Part shown: positions 32,573 through 44,200 of the stretch, piece after piece
How the letters are laid out: each line of letters starts with the position of its first letter
Position numbering within the stretch: the stretch's first letter is position 1
NCBI GenBank assembly: GCA_010015655.1
Contig: ML976713.1
Span: 423,588 to 487,587 of the forward strand
Length of the DNA: 64,000 bases
Source of the DNA: Bimuria novae-zelandiae CBS 107.79
Lineage: Eukaryota > Ascomycota > Dothideomycetes > Pleosporales > Didymosphaeriaceae
Reading direction: 5' to 3'
Position numbers and translations under genes: made by a program
Notes under the pieces: model-generated
What the model was told of the DNA's origin: nothing
The model's input: the letters and a program-made list of their open reading frames with translations, nothing else
Database searches by the model: none

Positions 32573-33152
32573 TTTCGGAAACGACAATAAAACACGGTAG
32601 CGGTCCGTCTTAAGCGACTCCACGAGGACCGTTCTAAAGTTTGAGCAGTCACTTCGCAACTCAACTTAGAAAACATCTCGACATGTCGGACATCCGCAAA
32701 GTGCTTTATCCTGCCGAGGTCTCTCCGGTCCCTTCCTGTGTGAGTAATGAGGTTCTCCATATCTCTAAGAAGAAGACAATATGAGCGTTGTCTATGGCAG
32801 TGGCCTGCTACTCCACCAGATGCGGGTCTTAATCATCGGAGCTTTCAAGATCTTCCCTGCATCACGTAATTAAAATATTCCGACCCGCCAGTTTACCTAG
32901 GATGGTACCAGGCCTCCCTGACCTTATTCGACCTTTCCAAGTTATGAACCGTAGTGGGGTTCGCGGCTAGGCGACTAGGGAGACATTCTCGCCGTCGAAC
33001 GGGAGGGTCGTTGTCTTTCAAGCGTAGTTCGTATATGCCGTATACGATTTGCTATGCGAGGCGTTTCTTGTTCTAAACTGTCTCGACACCGCCATTGTTA
33101 GATTCCGATCCACATCAAAAGGCCCCAGTTCCACTTCTGTTCACATCCACCA
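32573..33152. other. Left flank of the low-RIP island, no gene found
   Basis: Composition changes sharply to balanced GC with plentiful CpA and TpG. Both strands carry short open frames (for example 32536-32760 minus) without recognisable motifs. No intron-exon pattern convinced me. Confidence 0.5.
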
Positions 33153-33407
33153 ATGACTCCTGCGCTTCTTTCTCCACGCATGTACGCGGAACTATCCACA
33201 GCGCGCAATGCCATGACATTAGACCATCCGAGGCCGACGTCTTCACTAGCGGATATATCCAGCACTGCAATTTTCGCAGACCAACTCGTCGGTACCGCGC
33301 TACACCGCACAGGCAAAGATCTTCCGCCCTCACGAGACGAACGGTTTGCCGCCCGTCTTGCGAGCTTGAATTATGACAGACGGTCGATGTACACGACTTT
33401 CTTCTAG
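33153..33407 (+). CDS. Hypothetical 84-aa ORF, doubtful
   Basis: ATG in a reasonable fungal context (caccaATG). It encodes an 84-residue protein without signal peptide or transmembrane segment, moderately charged toward the C-terminus (RTGKDLPPSRDERFAARLASLNYDRR). The composition would suit a real short protein or an exon, but three other frames overlap here with similar length and I recognise no domain. It lies 248 bp upstream of the rhodopsin-domain gene. Confidence 0.25.
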   Translation: MTPALLSPRMYAELSTARNAMTLDHPRPTSSLADISSTAIFADQLVGTALHRTGKDLPPSRDERFAARLASLNYDRRSMYTTFF

Positions 33408-33654
33408 AATTGGATCGTAATGGTTCAACCCCATCTTGGAGCGGACCGTGGGACATCTAATATCGCTGCCCTTCCGGCCCCTTCTTTTTCGTGACACCAC
33501 TTATATGTAATTTCCACCATTCCACTCCAGTACTGAGTCAATAGACAAGTAAGTTTGGACGTTGTATTCCCTCGTGATCTGGGGTAGCATACTGTTCCCA
33601 GGATTTTAAACGCTTTTGCATTCAACACCAACCTTCTGAGTTCGATCCGGCATT

Positions 33655-35042
33655 ATGGGCCTCACATCGAATGCAATGTTCTTGTCCGTCATCATTCCTC
33701 TGCCGTTTGATCTGGCTACAACAGCGATGCGATTCTGGATTCGCTACCGCAGGAAAGCCTGGGGCGCCGATGATTGGGCTACGCTCATCACACTGGCAAG
33801 TTCTCTCACATCAATCGAAGAGGAATGAGGCTAATAGATGCGCAATACAGCCTTTCTACACCGTCGCAATGATCGCAACAATAGGGATGAGCTTCAGTGG
33901 CGTGGGTGCAGTGGATGCGACAGCCACTCCAGAGCAAATGACTAATTCGCTGCGGGCAAGTAGTCGACCATCCCAATAGCCTCACCAGCATCCACTAACG
34001 GTTCGATAGTGGTTCTACGTATTCCAGGAGCCTTGGTGCTTCACGCTTGTTACTATCAAAGCCTCCATCGGATTTGCGCTCATACGCATCACCAATAGAA
34101 CACTCTGGATCGAGCTGGTGATATACGGAAGCATGCTGCTTTGCCTGCTCACGATGGGCGGAACGGGCATGTACCTCTTCTTCGCATGCGATCCTATCCA
34201 GTAAGCAAGCATACCTTTGGTACTCATTCTCTATCTTACCGAACACTTTACTGACGCTGCGCCCAGGAAAAATTGGTACACTGACGTGCGTGGCTCTTGC
34301 CAACCGCGCGAAATTCAGACTGCATTGTCCTTTGCGGTCGCTGCTGTGTCTATCTTCACTGACTGGACCTTTGCGAGTCTGCCTGTATTTCTTTTGTGGA
34401 ACGTGCAGATGGACCCACGAGTCAAATTCTCTGTCATGATCATGCTGGGATTGGGTGTCTTGTAAGTGCATCGTCTTTTCATACCCGGAAAGCGAGGCAA
34501 ATGCGCTAACCGCCGACAGCGCTTCGATCGCGCCCATCGTGCGCCTGAAATTTCTCTTCGGGTTGAACGATCAAGCAAGATTCCTGGAAAAACTTAGCCC
34601 CATTCTCGCTTGGGCGGTGAGTAACTCCATCCCTAAAGCCGCTCACCACTGACGCAGCCAGTCCGCCGAAATGAACGTCGGTCTTATCGTTGCGAATCTC
34701 CCAGCCTGCCGTCCGCTCCTGGACTCGTTCGTCACTCGCATATATAGCTCACGAGGCCTCTCTCGGAATCAATCACGCGGGCCAGGGGTGTCTGGTGGCG
34801 CTGGAAAGACCATGGATCGATATGTGGAGCTCGAAGAACAAGGACACGCAGGCCTGGAGACGAGGATATACGGCAAACAACAAAGCGGTAGTCTAAACGA
34901 CCTAGGTATCGACGATTTCGATGATGAAAGTCAAAAGGGTATAGTAGATGGTAGGAAGAGGAGCGATACATTGAGGGTGCAGGTGAAGAAGGATATCTGT
35001 GTATCGGTAACAAAAAGCGAGGTGCCGGACTCCTTCGCATAA
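33655..35042 (+). CDS. Rhodopsin-domain integral membrane protein (fungal SAT4/PTH11-like family), six exons
   Basis: Predicted exons: 33655-33795, 33851-33955, 34010-34200, 34267-34461, 34520-34616, 34662-35042. These total 1110 bases, 369 residues, with every junction in frame. Introns are 45-66 bp. Introns 1 and 2 begin GC (gcaagt), the others GT, and all end AG. CTAAC branch sites are seen in introns 2 and 4. The protein starts MGLTSNAMFLSVIIP and carries the family signatures RFWIRYRRKAWGADDW in the first loop, ASIGFALIRI, a DVRGSC segment before SIFTDWTFASLPVFLLWNVQM, LGLGV, and NVGLIVANLPACRPLL in the last helix. About seven transmembrane segments are expected at the plasma membrane. 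The C-terminal tail (from about residue 275) is hydrophilic and charged. The family is very common in filamentous ascomycetes. Roles are mostly unknown, some members being receptor-like and some encoded near metabolite genes. There is no RIP damage despite the flanking TEs. Confidence 0.85.
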
Positions 35043-35255
35043 CTGATTACACCCGATCTATTCACATTGGCCACCTTGCCGGCAAGGAAAACTAAAAAGC
35101 ATATGGATATTTCGAAATCATATGAGTGTATGTGGTGAGTAAATTACAAAATCCTCTTCTGCTTTCGAATACCCAAAACCATGCTCCAGCGCGCCAATGT
35201 GTCGTTGATCGTCCCCGCCGTCGCCCGGATCCACCTCTGCTGCTCCATGTAGACT

Positions 35256-35684
35256 CTACTGAGGAAACTCACACTTCCACTCAATCTGGAAGGGCCACTC
35301 CCAGATGGAACATCCGTGGTCCCTGCCATCAAGCGTGCAGGTGCTGATATGATTCTGCGGCTGGCCGTCGCCGTTATGACTCCACAGCTCCGGGGCGCTC
35401 TCTCCGCACTTGTCGAACAAAAGGTGCTGATCGTTGTACACGAAGTCAATATGGCAAGGATTGAAGTCCTTTCCGGCGCCGAATGTTTTGAACTCTCCAC
35501 GGCATAGGTCGTCGCCCGTTTGCCAGGTAATCTTAGATTGAGGTTTTGCGCCGGTGTAGCCGATGAAGATTTCGTTCACGCTGTTGCCGCGAGCATCGAG
35601 CGAGGAGGCTGCGGAAGCGGTGGTGGGGGCGGCATTGGCCGTGAGCGCAGCGCCCAGGAAAGCAGTGATGGTGGAGAACTTCAT
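35256..35684 (-). CDS. Small secreted protein with six cysteines
   Basis: 142 residues, single exon. I chose the ATG at 35682-35684 over the upstream in-frame ATG at 35838-35840 because it opens a clear signal peptide (MKFSTITAFLGAALTANA, cleavage likely near residue 18) with good context (tcaaaATG), while the extra 52 residues have a 5'UTR-like composition. The mature part has cysteines at 61, 77, 93, 116, 125 and 138, enough for three disulfides, and is rich in aromatic and Asp/Asn residues. No domain is recognised. A monobasic LDAR site at 29-32 could be processed. It is convergent with the rhodopsin-domain gene: their stops are 213 bp apart. Size, secretion and Cys content make it an effector-type candidate if the organism interacts with a host, but that is inference. 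Confidence 0.8.
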   Translation of the reverse strand: MKFSTITAFLGAALTANAAPTTASAASSLDARGNSVNEIFIGYTGAKPQSKITWQTGDDLCRGEFKTFGAGKDFNPCHIDFVYNDQHLLFDKCGESAPELWSHNGDGQPQNHISTCTLDGRDHGCSIWEWPFQIEWKCEFPQ

Positions 35685-35860
35685 TTTGAGAATTGAAGGT
35701 TTGATTGGGGTTTGAGCGTTGAGACACGGAATATGGATCTGAAGGATAGACTGGATGGAGACCGAAGAAATGAATGTAAGATACAGTGAAGCGAAGGAAT
35801 TGTAGTAAATGTTTGAACTGGATTTCTTCGAGCATGTCAAATACTGTATATATACTCAGT
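35685..35860 (-). promoter_or_regulatory. 5' UTR and TATA-like box of the secreted-protein gene
   Basis: On the minus strand, a TATATATAC-type box (35845-35854) lies about 165 bp upstream of the ATG. It is followed by a C/T-rich leader (caaaccccaatcaaacc) typical of expressed fungal genes. Confidence 0.5.
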
Positions 35861-36311
35861 TACAGTTCGGATGTTCAATTATGGAATGCTTATGCACGTA
35901 ATTCGGAGTTGAAGTCAACGGGGCTGAAGTAGCAGTGTGGAGCACCGATGGCGTCAGCAGTTCCGAGTGGCAGACACCTTGCTCCATTGAGGAAGAGGCG
36001 AATGCGGAAAGTGGTACATGTGCATTATTATCTTTAAAATAGATTCTTAGGCCATTGGGCTTGGTAAAACTGCTTAATAGAAATAGCAGATTGTTAAACC
36101 GGAAGCTAATGAAGGTGCGACGACAACGTGCGATGCCAACAGATACTAGCGTCTTTTTAGGAGCACAAATTCATGAATAATCGAAGAAAAAAAATCTTAG
36201 TCCTAAAATGAACACTAAGGGACCTCTGGTGTGCGCATTTTGATGTGTATGTGTTTCACGAGGGAGGATGAACGGCTTGATCGTCTTTTTTTGGGCAAGC
36301 GATGAGGACGC
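35861..36311. other. Right part of the island, intergenic
   Basis: No coding sequence supported. Balanced composition with a few A runs (36184-36193). RIP-type sequence starts at the TIR of Pogo-3 at 36312. Confidence 0.5.
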
Positions 36312-36703
36312 TACCGTAGCTTGGCAGTTGGCGCGCTGCGTCACTAAACGCGCTACCTTAACATAATTACTTAGCTAGCAACATGAGGCTACTAAGCTAC
36401 CTATAGTTAATATTATCACGAGATTTTCTAGAGTTAAAGTCTTTAAAGCTAATAAATAATTACTAGCTACTTAAATTATTAATATTTACTTAATATTCTA
36501 TTTATTTAGCTATTATATAACTTTAATATAAATATAATAAATACGTTGTAATTATTATCTATAGCCTTACGCTGAAACTACTTTTCCTTAAAAACTTTAC
36601 TAAAAGACTTTAAAATATTTTTCTAATATATTTAAATATTTTAATATATTGTTGCTAATGTACTTAAATATTTTAATATATTTTTAAAGTTAACTTTTTA
36701 TTT

Positions 36704-38578
36704 TAACGTATAGGTATAGCGAGTGGCCAGGCATAGCAAGTGGCCGGAAATGCCAAGACCCTATTAAAATCTACACTCTACACAATAGTACAGAACGCGT
36801 ATAAATAGTTATAAGAAATTATAGTAGGCTAATATACTTAGAATCTACTTCTGCTTCTTTTTTACATGTGCGCGAATTATACTTCGCCTTGCTATAGAGT
36901 CTATAGTGCTATTAAGTTAATTTGCCTCTATTAGCGTGCGCCCTCTTTTTTACCTTTTTCTTATTACTTCGCGCTGCAAGATACTTTAGGGTAGCTTATT
37001 ACTAGCTATTAGTAGCTATAAGAACTCCTTTCTACTATATTTACTTTCTTTTATGCAATTTCTATTACGTAGTAGCCTTACTAGTAGCTTAAAGCTTAGC
37101 GTTACGCTTAGTTATTAATACTAAAAAATACGCTATTAGCTTAACGCCTTTTATAAGCTTTTTAACTTCTTTAACTATACTTATTAAGGAACTATTTAGG
37201 TGCTTCTAAATTCTTTCTTTTACTAACGTTAATTATAACTTTAATTCTAAGGTATTACTTAGTATTTATAACTACTACGTACTATCGCGTATAGTATAAG
37301 GCGAACGCGTACGTAGACAGACGTTAAGCTTTAATATTATTACTTCTAGGTTAAGGGGAATAAGGCTAGCACCTTAAAAGCTTTTTTAAATATTATATTA
37401 AGTAATTATAGAATTAAAAGTAGTAATAAAGTAAAGTAAGAATTTAATTTTAGTAATATGCGTAATATAGTTACGTATTAGATCCTTAACTTAGCGCCTA
37501 TACGCCTTCTTTAACGGCGAGAAACACCCCACATCTAGTGGCTACAGGAGGTGCGACGAATATAGAGGTATATAGAGAGTAATAATCTTGTTAACCTTAT
37601 AGTATTGCTAGAATTTGAGTAAGTTATAGCTCTTATAGCTATTAATAATAAGTAGTTAATAACTACTAATAGTACGCCTTTTTATATGCGCGTTAAAGTG
37701 CTTTAGCTATTATAGACTAAGCTTATTTATTATCTAGCTATTCTTAGAGACTATAATAACCTAATTATAAGGTAGACCTTCTCTTTATATTAGGCAGAGA
37801 GGTGGTGCTTGCCCTAGAAGATAAGGAAGGATAGGATCGTCCACCCCGTCGCGTTAATACTATAAATAGCTATTATTTACTTTTAGTTACTCTACTGCAC
37901 GCTCTTTAGCTTGTCTTAATACTTAAAGCTTGTAATAACTACTCTTGTTAATATTATATCTATTATAAAGCTAGTCTTGTTAAAGTTATAAGTGTCTTTG
38001 TCTAGGATACTATGCTTGGCTTTAGTATTCTCTACAAGCCGGAACTAAGCCTGTATAACCTTAGAATCCTTACAAAAGGCTCTCTTATAGTTATGCTTTT
38101 AATTAAACCTAACTTAGAGCTCTAGCTAGCGCTTAATAAAGTTATAAAACTACTTTTAACTAACTAGCTCATAGTAGGGTATAGCTAGTAAAGAATTAGC
38201 TATATCTTTTATAGTAGTAAGCTAGGGCAGAAATCCTTGCATATTTAAGTTACGTATATACTATATAATTACCTACTCTTTTTTTATAGTAAGTTTTATT
38301 AAGTTAGGTGCGTAGTTGCGTTAAAAGGTAGTTCTAGCACGTCTTTATTATAGTAATTTTTTTAATAACGTTATAGACTACTATAGCGCGTAGAATTAAG
38401 AGTAGCGCATCTCCATTAATAGCTTAAAGCGTAAGCTATAATTAGGCCTCTTTTAATTTAGGTAGTTTATTACGTTGTTAAGACATCGCGTTATACTGTA
38501 GCTGATAGAACGTTTTGATAGGGACTTGGCATTTCTGGCCACATGTTATGCCCGGCCACTCGCTATGCATGTACGTTA
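36704..38578 (-). mobile_element. Pogo-4: pogo/Fot1-like element nested in Pogo-3
   Basis: Long TIRs (about 65 bp): left 36704-36771 and right 38513-38578, both with taacgta outside and two AGTGGCC-type motifs inside. TA occurs at each outer end (36704-36705, 38577-38578). 1.87 kb is the typical length for the group. Confidence 0.88.
36830..38486 (-). pseudogene. Pogo-4 transposase
   Basis: Starts with ATG at 38484-38486 (MS-stop-QRNKLPKL). The DDE core on the minus strand: LLIINSYKSYNLLKF near 37640-37690 (LLILDGHGSH expected, catalytic D lost to N), then LYIPLYSSHLL.PLDVGCFSPLKKAYR near 37500-37590, the signature of Fot1/pogo transposases. The HTH region lies near 38280-38450. Dense TAA/TAG stops. 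Different subfamily from Pogo-1/2/3 (SSHLLQPLD rather than ATHTLQPLD type). Confidence 0.85.
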
Positions 38579-39860
38579 TAGTTTAAATTAGCTTCTTAGC
38601 TTTATTACTGCTCTTTATATTAATATTAGCGTTTAGTAGCTAGTTAATCCTTCTCTAATCTCAAGTACTAAGTATTATAATTAAGCTTTTTATAATTATT
38701 AATTAATAGGTATAATTATTTAATCTAGTAAGGAGATACTTATAGCTTTAAAGGATTAAAAAATTAATAACTACTTTATAGTACTAACTTAGATCTTTTA
38801 AAATAGGCTAAAAAGTCTCTCTTAGCAATAAAGGCTAGCCCTTAGCTATTCTATAAAAAGGCTAATAGTTTATTTAAATAAGCTATTAATAGAGGCTTAA
38901 ACACGTAGATATTAAGAGGCTATAATACATAGGTTAAATAAGATAGATAAATAGCTAACTAGATTCTATTATAATTATAATAGTTAATAAAATTTGTAAT
39001 AATATAAAATCTGTAGCTATTAAGAATTAATAGTTACTATAATTATCCAGCAATTAACTTTATAAGGTAATTAAATATCTATTATAGCTATATAAGACCT
39101 ATATAATTACTTAACTAATTAAATTTAAATATAATAATAAAGGTCTAATAGTGTTAAGGATTAAGATCCTCGACCTAGCTTAATTATATGTTTTTAGAGA
39201 TGGCCTAATAGATTAGAGCTGGATCTAGGGCAGATCCGTCGGTGTATATATAGGCTATAAGCAATATCCACTCGCGACTGCTATCCTGAATAGCTTGCCT
39301 TACAGCCTTGCTCTCGTACAGAAGCCTATTAAAAATCCTCTTTAAGAGAGAGGTGATGCCAGATAGGATGCCTTTTTTGTCTATATTATAAATATCTTAA
39401 GCTTTAACCTAATACTACTCTATCTTCTGCTGTAGGAGGTTAAAGTAAAGTTTATATTTTGCTAAAGAACTAGCTTTATAATAATTACTATTAATACTAA
39501 TTCTTTACTATAATATTACGGATTTAGCGTACTAATAAATAAAGTAATTAACCTATAATATACTAACATTTTTTTAACTACTGTAAAGGTAGAATTCTAT
39601 ATTATTTATTATACAAGAGGAAGGGTACGTTTAGTAAGAAGCTTAATATATTATATAGGCTTTTATTTTTACTATTAAGTAATAATTAAGTTATTATATA
39701 TAAAAAACTACTACTGGCTAATAAAGCGCTGATACTAGCGCATTAGTATAAATTAAATAATACCATATTCTTTTATATTTTTAAATATAAGAAAGAGTTT
39801 CTTAGTTTTTATAATTTAATTACTTCTATCGCAGCTATAATTAGGTCTATATTAGTAGAG
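38579..39860 (-). pseudogene. Pogo-3 transposase (right part)
   Basis: Minus-strand reading includes YNIDKKGILSGITS near 39380, SLLKRIFNRLLYESKAVRQAIQDSSREW near 39290-39340 and YTDGSALDPALIY near 39220-39250 (ADGS motif), followed by VEDLNP. Upstream and downstream parts are heavily RIPed. The C-terminal third should continue beyond Pogo-4 in 36361-36703 but is barely readable. Confidence 0.8.
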
Positions 39861-39941
39861 TTGCAGCGCGTTAAAGTTAGGGTATTATATAGTAGGGTGG
39901 CGCGTTTGGTAATGCGGCGCGCTAACTACTAAGCTATATTA

Positions 39942-40150
39942 CTATATCTTAGCAGTTAGTACATGTTATTACTACTTTATATAAGACTGTACTAACCTAT
40001 CCGCATAGTAAATTAGAGATAAGAATATTATTTTCTCTTTTATCTCCTTAATCACTGTATTAATATCTGTAAAAAAATATTATAAAGTATTATGCCATAG
40101 TAATAAGCCTAGATTCTGTTTTTCTTTCGTCTTTATTAGCAACGCCTGAC
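39942..40150. other. Spacer, nothing recognised
   Basis: AT-rich sequence between the Pogo-3 TIR and the first MITE. No ORF or repeat found. Confidence 0.5.
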
Positions 40151-40582
40151 ATAACGTGTTCCACTACCATCCTGTCAACACTACTCTCCTGTCCACCCCA
40201 AAAACTACCAAAAATCGCAAAAACTGTATCTTAGTATCTTAATAATAGCTTAATACTAAATTCCAAAATTTTATAATAAGCCCCTTTATACCTACATTAA
40301 GACTCTTGTTAACGTCCTAAAGTAATAAACCTAGCCATTATTAAGGTATTGAGTTTTAGCCATTAATTTTAAGCTAAATTACGATATTTTTAAAACTGTA
40401 CAATAAATTGCCTTCTAGGTTAAATAAGAGTCTTAAAATAGTTATGTACTAGTAGTTATAAAATTTTAAAAGTTAATATTAAGCTATTATTAAGATATTA
40501 AGGTATAGTTTTTGCGATTTTTGTTAGTTTTCGGCGTAGACGGGATAGTAGTATTAATTAAATAGTAGTAGAATACGTTATA
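40151..40582. mobile_element. MITE-1: fold-back element with ~126-bp arms
   Basis: The left arm 40151-40276 and right arm 40456-40582 are inverted copies, for example aaaaatcgcaaaaact on the left and agtttttgcgatttttg on the right, plus ttaataatagcttaata and its inverse. Differences are mostly C/T. The loop (40277-40455) has a further inverted pair (aagactctt / aagagtctt). Non-coding, 432 bp, so a non-autonomous DNA element is likely. The target duplication is unclear. Confidence 0.8.
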
Positions 40583-40935
40583 CGATGCGGAGGCAGTTAG
40601 TGCGCAGAGATAGTTAATACGCGACTTTTCACTAATTAAATTTAAAAACACTAGTAATTTAAAGCTGAAAATCTCTTTAACTACTTAATATTTCTTAATA
40701 TTTTTTTAATATGTACAATACTACGTATCTCTATTACAGATATGTAAGAAAACATTATATAAAATAATATACAACTATAGTATAAATAGTAATAAAAGAA
40801 ATATAGTTTTATTAGTAAAAAGCCTATTTTTTGCTTTTAAATAACTTTTGTAATACGTTATATATTTTTCAGTTCGGATGCGTAATATTTTATATACAAA
40901 AAAAGTTCAAAAATATAAAGTAGTTAAAGAGCTAT

Positions 40936-41111
40936 TGTTAGATAAAAAGCATATCAAGTTCGGAGGATCAGGGGTAGCCCGAAAAAGGCCGGGGATTAAC
41001 CGAGAACACACAGAACCTGCCAAGGAAACCCCGTAGACAGGCAGAACAACCCAATACATTAATTTAACCCCCCGAATTATTAGGACATCTATTAAGACGT
41101 GACATCTAATA
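40936..41111 (+). repeat. 5' LTR of Copia-B
   Basis: TGTTAGATAAAAAGC...; the end taaca is changed to taata. More RIP-type T/A than the 3' copy. Confidence 0.95.
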
Positions 41112-41294
41112 ATTAAGAGTCTCACTACCTTAACAAGAGCGAAAATGGTAACCTAAAACCTAAATTAAACTAACGGAACGATTATTCTTCGCGATAACAC
41201 TAAATACCGCAGCTAGCTTAACTAACTATAAGCCCGCTGCGTTGTATATAATATATAGGCGCAAGTCGACCCCGATTTAGCAATTACCCTACTT

Positions 41295-44200
41295 ATGGAG
41301 CCATTTAAGCCCGAGCTACCTGAGACAGTAGACTATACGCCAGCCGTAACCCTTCTAGACGGCGTCTTACTATTAAGACTATCCGAACTTTTGTCCGCTG
41401 GACTAAAGAGCTACAAAGAGGATTTGGACCTCTATAAACTCCGGATAGAGAAATACAAGATGTAGTACATAAAGTATAAGACCAAAGTCGCAAGTTTGCA
41501 GCAGATCGTAGTATTTATCTAGTTATTAGTAGCACCGCATCTATAACGCACTTGCTATCTTCTAGATACTACTATTAAAGAATAAATTATAAAGCTAAAA
41601 GCAAAAGTAGGAGTTACCTCTAAGTTTAAATAAGAGCAAGCGCGATAGCGATACTATAGCTTGTTAAAGCCTCCACGCATAGTAAACAACTAGGACATAT
41701 AGCTTACTAAATATAATTATGCCGTAATAGAGGCTGAGACACTAAACATGTCTAATACCACACAATTTAATCTTGTAGCTGTAGACTTTATGTTAGCAGT
41801 AAATAAGATAGCTCTAGTATAGGCTGTAACCTTCTAATTAAATAAAAAGGACCTACCTGGTATAGACCGAAAGGACATGATAGGACGTTTCCGAGAATAT
41901 ATAATGCTAAATTATCTAATAACGCGAAATAGAAGCTAAAAGGCAGCGTTTATAACGGAAGACTTATCTTATTTTGCTAAAAGTAGCTAAGCTGCCTAGA
42001 GCATGCAAGGGGATCCCTAACATATAGAAATAGAAAACTCTTAGGGTACAAAACGGGGTAGACCCTAACATTAACGTATAGCTGTGAAGGATGATGATCG
42101 TGCACCTTTAAGCTCTTTAAACCCTTAACGAGGTAGTAGTAACTCTGCTAAAGTGGACGCTAATCGTGGTAAACCTGCTAAAGTAGGCACTAATAAAACT
42201 GCTAAGTGTCTAGCCTGTAATATAAGACACCCTATTAGGGAATACTTCTATCTCTACCTGGACAAAGCACTAGAATAGTAGGAGCTAAACCTAAGAATAG
42301 CTAAATACGTTGCTCTAAAACAAGAGCACGATGCCAATTTTTAAAGTCTACTAAGAGCTTAAAGTAGACCTAGAACTAAGACTTTATCCTTTAAGAATTC
42401 CTATACCCCAACTCTAGAGATCACTAATTAGTGACTAAATAGAAGATAGATTTTAAAGGTGTAAGCCGCCTATTCTGCGACTTTTACTATAGACTAATTT
42501 AACTATCCTCTTCGGCGTTCTTTTATCCTTGACTCGGGCTCGACGTGCCACATTACGAACGACTCTAACTAAATTTAGAACTATTAGCTACCTACACAAG
42601 GCGACTTTATATAGGCAGGCGATACTTAAATCTAGGTAAAAGGATATAGAACTGTTATCTTAAACCTGAAACATAAATAGGGAGCTAAAAGACTAGTACT
42701 ATATAACGTAGCAATATGCCTAGACATGCTATGTAACCTAGTCTCCTTCCAAGTGCTAAGGTAGAAGGGATTCTAGTAGGATACCTAATTAGAGCCTACT
42801 GCCTTAAAGCGACTAAATAGAACAACCATTAGAGAGCTTACCAAAATTTATAGATAATAGGTATTAGAATACTAACTCGTGCACTATGCAGCGCACTATA
42901 CGCATTCCTATAATTCTTAAACGTAATAACGACTTTAAAGAGTATTGGCCCTCCTATGGTATAAAAGGCTTGGTTATTTAGGACCCGCTGTAATCGAGCA
43001 CCTAGTGCGGCGAGCTGAGGGGGTGCGCGTTAAAGGAATTATAATAGTAGAGTGTAACTTATGTAGAAGAGCAAAGATGCGAAGGCAGATAAGCCGCGCA
43101 CCTAGGATTAATAAGTAAGGACCCGTAGAAAGGCTTTTTATTAATTTTTACACCTACGAATTACTATTATTTAATAAAGAGAAGAGCCAGATGCTCGTTA
43201 TAGATAGATATTCTAGTCTCTAATAGGACTTCTACTTTACGGATAACTAAACGGCAAGGTTAATTATTAAGACATTAATAATCTTCTTCGGATTTCTTAA
43301 GAACCAATATGACATCACTCTAAAAGTTATTAAAACGGACAATGAGATCACTATAGTTAAACCCGAAGTTAAGCAGTGGCTAAAAAGCCTAGGCATAATT
43401 ATTAAGCATTTAGTACTAGACATGCAAGCTTAAAACGGCGGCGCTAAACGCTTAGGGGGCGTAAATAAAGAAAAATCTCGCGTAATACGTCTGGACGCAA
43501 ACCTTCTATAGGAACTCTAGCCTAAAATTATAAGAGCTAGAGTGTATTTATATAATTAAACGCCAAACTACACGAATAACTAGAAAACACTATACGAGAT
43601 ATTCTTTACACGAGTATTACTAGCTAATAGGATTATTACGTCTATTAAGAAACTAAACTTAGCCTACCTAAAGGCGTACGGATGCAAAGCATTCGCTATA
43701 ATAAACGATACCCACCGTGGAAAATTAAGACTATAATAACTCGACCCTAAAGCATGGATTGGATACCTTATTAGATACCGGTCATTAAACATTTACTAAA
43801 TATAGATACCGACGCTGGCTAAGGTCATTAGCACGCGAGACGTTGTATTTAATAAAAATATAATCTTTAATAGGAAGATAGAGGATCTAATAGATAACGT
43901 TATGCATAATACGCTGGCCAAGATAGCTACATATATTAAGATAATTAAGCTACCACCACCGGTGCACCAACCAGAAACCGAATTATTCTACGAAGACGAT
44001 GTCGCAGAAAACAAATCACCTATAGAGGACGAAGTAGACCCACCGGGCTACTATCGAGGAAGGAAGATTAGAGATCACTACCTAATACTACCTTTAACTC
44101 TACTACCTACAGCTCTGCTAGCATAGCTAATAACAGGGGAAAATACAAACCTACCTAAGATCACTTTATCTAAGATAGTCCCCTAGACAGCAGCTTTTAT

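Larger units (their letters stand above)
36312..39941 (-). mobile_element. Pogo-3: pogo/Fot1-like element split by Pogo-4
   Basis: TIRs of about 49 bp: left 36312-36360 (TACCGTAGCTTGGCAG...) and right 39891-39941, the inverse with RIP changes, ending in TA. The minus-strand transposase starts near 39857, where ATG has become ATA, and is homologous to Pogo-1. The element is enlarged by nested Pogo-4 (36704-38578). Confidence 0.85.

Noticed and set aside
33095..34652. Other open frames on both strands in the island (for example minus 33995-34537, minus 33115-33456)
   Set aside because: They overlap the spliced rhodopsin-domain gene, whose exons carry conserved family motifs, or lack any feature supporting expression.
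35685..35840. Longer N-terminus for the secreted protein (ATG at 35838)
   Set aside because: It would bury the signal peptide 52 residues inside the protein, and the added part looks like C/T-rich 5' UTR.
32573..36311. Island as cargo of a giant mobile element (Starship type)
   Set aside because: No tyrosine recombinase (DUF3435) captain or matching boundaries were seen in the window.
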